From contig CAYNPO010000012.1 in NCBI GenBank assembly GCA_964399165.1, positions 1 to 64,000 of the forward strand: 64,000 nt of DNA. Reading direction: 5' to 3'. The DNA comes from UBA6144 sp964399165 (GTDB lineage Bacteria; Bdellovibrionota; Bacteriovoracia; Bacteriovoracales; Bacteriovoracaceae). Shown here piece by piece: positions 59,492 to 64,000 of the stretch (positions are counted from its first letter, which is position 1; each line of letters starts with the position of its first letter). The position numbers were made by a program, and so were the translations under genes. The notes under the pieces are model-generated. The model was not told the origin of the DNA and did no database searches. It saw only the letters and a program-made list of their open reading frames with translations.

Positions 59492-60259
59492 ATGGATATC
59501 GCTTCCGTCATTGGGATCATCCTCGCCAACGCGGCCATGCTTTGGGCGATTGCGCTGGGCGGCTCCTTCTCCATCTTCATCGACATCCCCTCGGTAGTGC
59601 TGGTTATCGGCGGGGTCATTGCGGCCACCTTGATCAAGTGGTCATTGAATGATGTGAAGGGATTGATCACCGTGTATTTGAAAGTGTTCCTGAACACCAT
59701 GCCCAACTCCAAAAACATGATCGATGAGATCATCAAGCTTGGGGAAACCGCGCGCCGCGAGTCCGTGTTCGCCTTGGAGAAGGTGCCCATTGAGGACAAA
59801 TTCCTCAAGAAGGCCGTGACGCTCGCGGCCGACAACCGACCACCCGAAGTTATTGAGTCCATCCTCGGGCTGGAAATCTCCGCCCTGGAAGAGCGGCACG
59901 GAAAAGGGGCCGAGATGCTCGAAGGCATGGCCGGCGACGGTCCCGCTTTCGGGATGATCGGGACCCTGATCGGTCTGGTGCAGATGTTGCAGAACATGTC
60001 GGACCCGAGCTCCATCGGTCCCGCCATGGCCGTGGCCCTTTTGACCACCCTGTACGGAGCGGTGATCATGAACGTGTTCACCAACCCTATGGCGGCGAAG
60101 CTCAAGCAGTTCAGTAAGGCCGAGTCCACCAAGATGAACATCATCGTGGCGGGGGTCCTGGGTATCGTGGCGGGCGAAAACCCGCGCACCATCCGCGAGA
60201 AGCTCGAGTCCTTCCTCGCGCCCAAAGACCGCACCCCGGCGGAAGACAAGAAGGAGTAG
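59492..60259 (+). CDS. motA: Flagellar motor stator protein MotA/PomA
   Basis: The 255-residue protein has four membrane helices, two at the N-terminus (MDIASVIGIILANAAMLWAI) and two later around GDGPAFGMIGTLIGLVQML and VALLTTLYGAVIMNV. The cytoplasmic loop carries the charged torque residues. With MotB it forms the ion channel of the flagellar motor. I take the ATG at 59492 (GGAG upstream, start typical of PomA) rather than the GTG at 59474. motB begins 3 bases after its stop. Confidence 0.93.
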   Translation: MDIASVIGIILANAAMLWAIALGGSFSIFIDIPSVVLVIGGVIAATLIKWSLNDVKGLITVYLKVFLNTMPNSKNMIDEIIKLGETARRESVFALEKVPIEDKFLKKAVTLAADNRPPEVIESILGLEISALEERHGKGAEMLEGMAGDGPAFGMIGTLIGLVQMLQNMSDPSSIGPAMAVALLTTLYGAVIMNVFTNPMAAKLKQFSKAESTKMNIIVAGVLGIVAGENPRTIREKLESFLAPKDRTPAEDKKE

Positions 60260-60262
60260 GGC

Positions 60263-61054
60263 GTGGCCGACAAATGCCCACCATGCAAGAAAGGCGCGCC
60301 GGAGTGGATGGCTACTTTCTCGGACATGTGTCAGCTCCTGCTGACCTTCTTCATCTTGCTGCTCTCCTTTGCCAAGACCGAAACCGCCAAGTACGAGGCG
60401 GCCATGGGCTCCATCCGCAACGCCTTCGGGGGTAACGTGCTCAAGGCCGGCGACGTCATGCGCCCGGGTAAATCCCCTGACGACGCCCCCACCATGATCG
60501 AGTCCGACAGCCCCCCGCTGCCCTTCCCCGTCGAGTTCCTCACCTCCGAGGGGCTCCTGGACAAGCACGAAGTGAACCGCGAGAGCGACGGCCAGCTGGC
60601 CCAGCTCAAAGGTATGCTCAAGGACAGCGAACTGGCTGAGAACGTGGACGTGTACGAAATGCCCGAGTCCATCAACGTGAGCGTGAAGGACCGCGTGGTC
60701 TTCAAACGTGGCGAAGTGGTGGTGGAGGGGGTGAACACGGCCGTGCTCGAGCGCCTGGTCGACATGCTCCGCAAGAACCCCTGGCACATCACCGTGGAGG
60801 GCCACGCCGAGAAGGACGAGGTCTCGGTTAATGGCCGCGACGCCCTTGCCCTCTCCTCCGAGCGGGCCACCGCGGTAGCCCGGCTCTTGATGAAGCGTGG
60901 GGTGCCCGCCGAGCGCGTGGCCATCGTCTTCTATGGCGATTCCCGCCCGCAGCCCAATCCCAACGCCAACCCCGGCATCATCGACCGCCGGGTGGAGTTC
61001 CGCCTGCGACGGGCAGACCCGCGCCAGGAAGGGAAGAAGGTCAATGCCCAATGA
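60263..61054 (+). CDS. motB: Flagellar motor stator protein MotB/PomB
   Basis: The 263-residue protein has a short cytoplasmic N-terminus (DKCPPCKKGAPEWMATFSD), one membrane helix with the essential ion-binding Asp 21 in FSDMCQLLLTFFILLLSF, a linker, and a C-terminal OmpA-like peptidoglycan-binding domain (WHITVEGHAEKD to IIDRRVEFRL). The N-terminus resembles sodium-type PomB more than E. coli MotB, but ion choice is not certain. The start is a GTG. It overlaps the next gene by 11 bases. Confidence 0.93.
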   Translation: MADKCPPCKKGAPEWMATFSDMCQLLLTFFILLLSFAKTETAKYEAAMGSIRNAFGGNVLKAGDVMRPGKSPDDAPTMIESDSPPLPFPVEFLTSEGLLDKHEVNRESDGQLAQLKGMLKDSELAENVDVYEMPESINVSVKDRVVFKRGEVVVEGVNTAVLERLVDMLRKNPWHITVEGHAEKDEVSVNGRDALALSSERATAVARLLMKRGVPAERVAIVFYGDSRPQPNPNANPGIIDRRVEFRLRRADPRQEGKKVNAQ

Positions 61055-61955
61055 CGATTGCGGGGTCTGCCCCCTGAGCGATTTCGCCTCGGCGGAAGAG
61101 TTCCTGCGGGCCCTGCTGGGCGCTTCCGGGCAAAGCCTGAAAGAGCACGTGCCCGACCGGCGCTGGTTGGGCTCGCCGCTCAAACGCGGCCAGACCGTAC
61201 GCCTGCCGTTGGCGTTGGTGAATCGTGGACTGGTGTGGCCGGGCTTTGAGGGCCCCGAGCCGCGTATCCTGGCCGAGGACCCACGGTTCGTGGCGCTGTG
61301 GAAGCCTCCGGGGGTGCACACCCATCCGGTGGCATACGAGCCCGCGGCCAATCTCCTGAGCTGGCTCGCCCGGGAAGGGCGGCACGACTTGCTGGCGGTA
61401 AATCCCGAGGGAATGGACCGCGGTTGCCTCTACCGGCTGGACCAGGGCACTTCCGGGCTCGTCCTCTATGCCAAGGACACGGCCCTCCACCGGGCGCTCC
61501 GCGAGAACTTCGCCGGCGCCTTCAAGCGCAAGCTCTACCTCGCCGTGGTAGGAGGTGAACCTGGGGATGTGGGTGAATTGGCCGATGGTTTTTTACCCCA
61601 TGGGCCCCGTGGCCACATGATGAAGGTGGTCGCCCCAGACAGCGGGAACTCACGCCGGGGGGAGTTGCGCTACCGGCGCTTGGCCCGCAACGGCGAGTGG
61701 AGCCTGCTCTTGGTGGAGCTCAAGACGGGCCTGCGCCACCAGATTCGCGCGCAACTGGCGGCGGCGGGATGTCCGCTGCTGGGAGACGCCCTGTACGGCG
61801 GGGCTGCCCACCCGCGCCTGCAGCTGCATTGTTGGCGCTACGACCTGGTGTGGGAAGGCCACACGTTCACCTGGGAGGCTCCGCCCGATGGACTAGGGGA
61901 CGGTCTCTTTGGTCTGCACCGTTTGCTTCAGATGGTCCATGATGAACTCGGGTGA
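61044..61955 (+). CDS. RluA-family pseudouridine synthase
   Basis: The 303-residue protein has FVALWKPPGVHTHP, the catalytic motif YRLDQGTSGLVL (Asp present, but Tyr replaces the usual His before RLD) and the later block LKTGLRHQIRAQLAAAGCPLLGD. It likely converts a uridine of rRNA or tRNA to pseudouridine. The N-terminal 60 residues may be an S4-like part but the motif is not clear. AGAAGG precedes the ATG, which overlaps the motB end. Its 3' end overlaps the convergent gene by 63 bases. Confidence 0.88.
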   Translation: MPNDDCGVCPLSDFASAEEFLRALLGASGQSLKEHVPDRRWLGSPLKRGQTVRLPLALVNRGLVWPGFEGPEPRILAEDPRFVALWKPPGVHTHPVAYEPAANLLSWLAREGRHDLLAVNPEGMDRGCLYRLDQGTSGLVLYAKDTALHRALRENFAGAFKRKLYLAVVGGEPGDVGELADGFLPHGPRGHMMKVVAPDSGNSRRGELRYRRLARNGEWSLLLVELKTGLRHQIRAQLAAAGCPLLGDALYGGAAHPRLQLHCWRYDLVWEGHTFTWEAPPDGLGDGLFGLHRLLQMVHDELG

Positions 61956-62378
61956 GGCGAGGGTGGCGAGCTTGGCCACGTACTTGCCTTCGCTGATGGC
62001 GTTTATCACCAACTTGGGATGGGTCAGCTTGATGCGGATGATGAAGACCTTCTCCAGGATGTCCGGCTGGGAAAGCCGGGCGAGCGTCACCAGGTAGTTG
62101 GCCAACTGCCGGTAGAGGGCCGCTTTGAATTCCGGCGCGTCCGCTTTCACCTGCATTTCCCGGATCTCCACCGTGAGATTGTTGTCCTCGCAGTAGGCCT
62201 TCCAATTGGCGGGTAACTGCTTCTCTAGCTTCACCATGGCCGCGCGGCAGGAAGTGGGGCGCAGCTTGGAGTTGCCGAAGGGGAGCTCGAAAAAGCCCAT
62301 GGAACTCAGCCAGACCGTAAAGATCATCAGGATGCCAAGGGCCAGCATCGGGCTTTTTGTGAGGAGTTTCAGGAACAT
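61893..62378 (-). CDS. Membrane-anchored protein of unknown function
   Basis: The 161-residue protein has one N-terminal membrane helix (about residues 10-30), followed by a mixed domain with two Cys (TSCRAAM and YCEDNN) that could pair in the periplasm. No family is recognised. The 3' end overlaps the RluA-type gene by 63 bases on the opposite strand. It is divergent from the gene at 62467. Confidence 0.75.
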   Translation of the reverse strand: MFLKLLTKSPMLALGILMIFTVWLSSMGFFELPFGNSKLRPTSCRAAMVKLEKQLPANWKAYCEDNNLTVEIREMQVKADAPEFKAALYRQLANYLVTLARLSQPDILEKVFIIRIKLTHPKLVINAISEGKYVAKLATLASPEFIMDHLKQTVQTKETVP

Positions 62379-62466
62379 AGGAGGATTATGGCAGCTTGGG
62401 CCTCAAAGCGCACTCAAGTTCTCGCAGGAGAGTCCGATAAATATGCTCGGAAACCTTTGAGGATTT

Positions 62467-63405
62467 ATGACTCGGAAAACTGCCGAACTCGATCCTATGT
62501 TGTGGAAAAAGCTGGCTCTCCTCGTGAACGTCGAAGGAGAGGACTGGGAGGCGCAAGTGCGCTCCCTTCAGCTTTCTTTCTCCGAGGCGCGCAGCCTCCT
62601 GGTGGCGCTGAAAACCTCCAAGACCCGTTTGGAGGCCCAGACCGGTCAGAGCGAGGAAGTGTTCCAGGCCTGGAGCTGGGACCAGTGGTGCCGGATGGTG
62701 CATTTACTAGAGTCGCTTAAAACGGATCCAGCCCACAAAGCCGAAGTCATCCCGCTCTTGAAAGAATGTCGCCAACATCCCGCGTACGCCGTCTACACCC
62801 AACTTTTGGCCGCCGTCCAGACATCCCCTTCTTCCCCCGCACCCGCGGCGGAACAGGGCGAGGATGATTCCCGACGGGCGAAGGTGAAGGAAGTGGAAGA
62901 CGCCATCCTAGGCCAGCGGACGGTCATGGTTGAGCGCATGGACGGCGGACGATGCGAGTTGATCCCGTCCCGCGTGGTCTACTTGGATGGCGAGCTCTCC
63001 TTGGTGGCCGAGGATTCCCACGACCACGGCCTGGTCGCCCTGCGCTTCGCCGAGATGGCGAAAGTGGTGGCGGTGGGACGCCAGAAGGCCGTGCGTGCCC
63101 ACCCCCACGAGGTGGAGGAGTTCATCCAGGCCCTGCGCTCCATGGGCGAAACCGAGACGCGCCTGATCCTCAAGATCAAGGACCCCGCGCGTTTCAACGT
63201 TTTCCCCGACCACCATTTCCTGGGGCGCCCATGCCTGATCACCAATCCCGAAGGGGAGGTCATCTGGGCGGCTTACGTCGAGCCTTGCGACGAGCTTTAT
63301 GCCTGGCTGGACACCCTAGGGGATGAAGTGGAGATCATGGACCCCACCGGTTTCATCGCGGAATACGCCGCTTACCGAGAGGCAAAATCCCGTAAAATGG
63401 CGTAA
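62467..63405 (+). CDS. WYL-like domain protein of unknown function
   Basis: The 312-residue soluble protein has a helical N-terminal half (about 1-140, without an obvious helix-turn-helix) and a C-terminal half resembling WYL ligand-sensing domains (ERMDGGRCELIPSRVVYLDG, SLVAEDSHDHGLVALRFAEM, then a C-terminal beta part). WYL proteins are usually regulators, but DNA binding is not evident here. GAGG precedes the ATG. The next gene starts 9 bases after it. Confidence 0.75.
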   Translation: MTRKTAELDPMLWKKLALLVNVEGEDWEAQVRSLQLSFSEARSLLVALKTSKTRLEAQTGQSEEVFQAWSWDQWCRMVHLLESLKTDPAHKAEVIPLLKECRQHPAYAVYTQLLAAVQTSPSSPAPAAEQGEDDSRRAKVKEVEDAILGQRTVMVERMDGGRCELIPSRVVYLDGELSLVAEDSHDHGLVALRFAEMAKVVAVGRQKAVRAHPHEVEEFIQALRSMGETETRLILKIKDPARFNVFPDHHFLGRPCLITNPEGEVIWAAYVEPCDELYAWLDTLGDEVEIMDPTGFIAEYAAYREAKSRKMA

Positions 63406-63414
63406 ACTGCCGGG

Positions 63415-63990
63415 ATGAACCGTCACGCGTCCGCGCCGTTTTGGTGGCTCTCGTTTTTGCCCGCCCTGGCCTACTGGTGGCTTGAGGCCAACGCCCCCCT
63501 GTGGGTGGCCCTCGCCGGCGGCGTGGGATTGGCCGTCCTTGAAATCACCTTGGAGAAAGTTTTCTCCGGTAAGGTGCATACCCTCTCCAAGCTGAACGCC
63601 GGCGTGTTGGTGATGATGGCGGGCCTCGCCCTCCTCGCCCGCGAAGGTGTGTGGTTTCGCCTGCAGCCCACCATCACTGGTCTGGTTTGCGGCGGTTGGC
63701 TGGCATGGATGCTCTTGCGCCGCAAGTCCCTTCTCGAAGGCGCCATGGCGGACATGGGGCGGCCCTGGCCCTTTCCCCGCGCCTGGCTGGTGGCCTTCGA
63801 GCGCGACGCCTGTCTGTTCATCCTGGGCTACGCGCTTTTCATGGCCTGGTGGGCGATCAAGGGGAGCACGGGGCAGTGGCTCTTCTGGAAGACCGGTGGG
63901 CAGTACCTGTGCTTCGCCCTGTTCCTGGCTATGGAGTTTTTGAATTTACGCCGCCGGGTCCGGCAGCACAACGCGCGGAGGGGACGGTGA
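63415..63990 (+). CDS. YciB-like septation/membrane protein
   Basis: The 191-residue protein has five predicted membrane helices and the pattern KVFSGKVHTLSKLNAG in the first loop and WAIKGSTGQWLFWKTGG later, reminiscent of YciB (intracellular septation protein A). The exact identity is uncertain because only loose similarity can be seen. It is 9 bases after the WYL-like gene and overlaps a possible next start. Confidence 0.7.
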   Translation: MNRHASAPFWWLSFLPALAYWWLEANAPLWVALAGGVGLAVLEITLEKVFSGKVHTLSKLNAGVLVMMAGLALLAREGVWFRLQPTITGLVCGGWLAWMLLRRKSLLEGAMADMGRPWPFPRAWLVAFERDACLFILGYALFMAWWAIKGSTGQWLFWKTGGQYLCFALFLAMEFLNLRRRVRQHNARRGR

Positions 63991-64000
63991 CGTTGACGAA
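63987..64000 (+). CDS. Possible start of a following gene (truncated)
   Basis: A GTG at 63987 overlaps the stop of the previous gene (GTGA) and has GGAGGGG upstream, the same coupling style seen across the window. Only four codons are present, so it is a weak prediction. Confidence 0.35.

Noticed and set aside
59574..59581. GCCGATAA on the minus strand inside motA as a second sigma-28 promoter
   Set aside because: It lies within coding sequence, points away from any gene start and has no -35 partner.
59642..61351. Open frame of about 570 codons antisense to motA, motB and the RluA-type gene
   Set aside because: It spans three recognisable genes on the opposite strand and has a composition typical of a GC-rich shadow frame.
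1..64000. tRNA, rRNA, CRISPR, insertion sequence or prophage features
   Set aside because: No tRNA-like segment, repeat-spacer array, transposase, integrase or phage gene was seen by reading the window.

Overview
This is GC-rich, gene-dense DNA from a Gram-negative, probably flagellated bacterium. The content fits the Bdellovibrionota best (Bdellovibrio-like predators and relatives). It carries an FHA-GGDEF diguanylate cyclase resembling Bdellovibrio DgcB, a TIGR02147-type regulator, FtsEX with an EnvC-like activator, Tol genes, a stator pair and many short exported proteins. This placement is an inference from gene families, not from a marker phylogeny. I see no tRNA, rRNA, CRISPR array, prophage or insertion sequence, and no gene-free stretch longer than about 210 bases.

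Layout. 1-10457: a truncated Ser/Thr kinase, a PEP synthase/PPDK regulator, a di-heme peroxidase, then a tight minus-strand run of miaA, mutL, FHA-GGDEF, pgi and two acyl-CoA dehydrogenases (one isovaleryl-CoA type). 10594-15642: a beta-galactosidase-like protein, a small protein, rlmN, a tiny secreted protein behind a candidate flagellar-sigma promoter, and a secreted phospholipase D with an EF-hand loop. 15783-23370: sppA, lapB, three envelope proteins and tolQ-tolR-tolA-tolB. 23511-26778: an enhancer-binding-protein homologue lacking the GAFTGA loop, a 72-residue protein with its own promoter and terminator, and an HD phosphohydrolase. 26889-34521: a translationally coupled run of ftsE, ftsX, envC-like, ctpA, xseA, an M23 peptidase and a histidine-kinase-like protein without a recognisable ATP site. 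34531-42571: PEP carboxylase, a DnaQ-type exonuclease and a nucleoside salvage set (cdd, pnp, deoA) divergent from a small membrane protein and nupC. 42604-46075: PAP2 phosphatase, a CE15-like esterase and rng.

46079-53974 is the most unusual part. It is an island of exported proteins of unknown function arranged around a TIGR02147 regulator. A tandem pair (51432 and 52679) shares a helical N-domain but carries unrelated cysteine-containing C-terminal repeats. A second, more diverged pair (46770 and 47598) has a comparable layout. Two intergenic regions carry the same 36-bp element in identical internal spacing, which suggests co-regulation of the island.

54156-64000 returns to housekeeping. 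It holds a gene encoding ribosomal proteins S6 and S18 as one fused polypeptide, then a DUF2232 membrane protein, rplI, dnaB, pabB, a small protein, motA-motB, an RluA-family pseudouridine synthase, an anchored protein, a WYL-like protein and a YciB-like membrane protein. The strongest candidates for something undescribed are the exported modular protein family with its shared 36-bp element, and the S6-S18 fusion.
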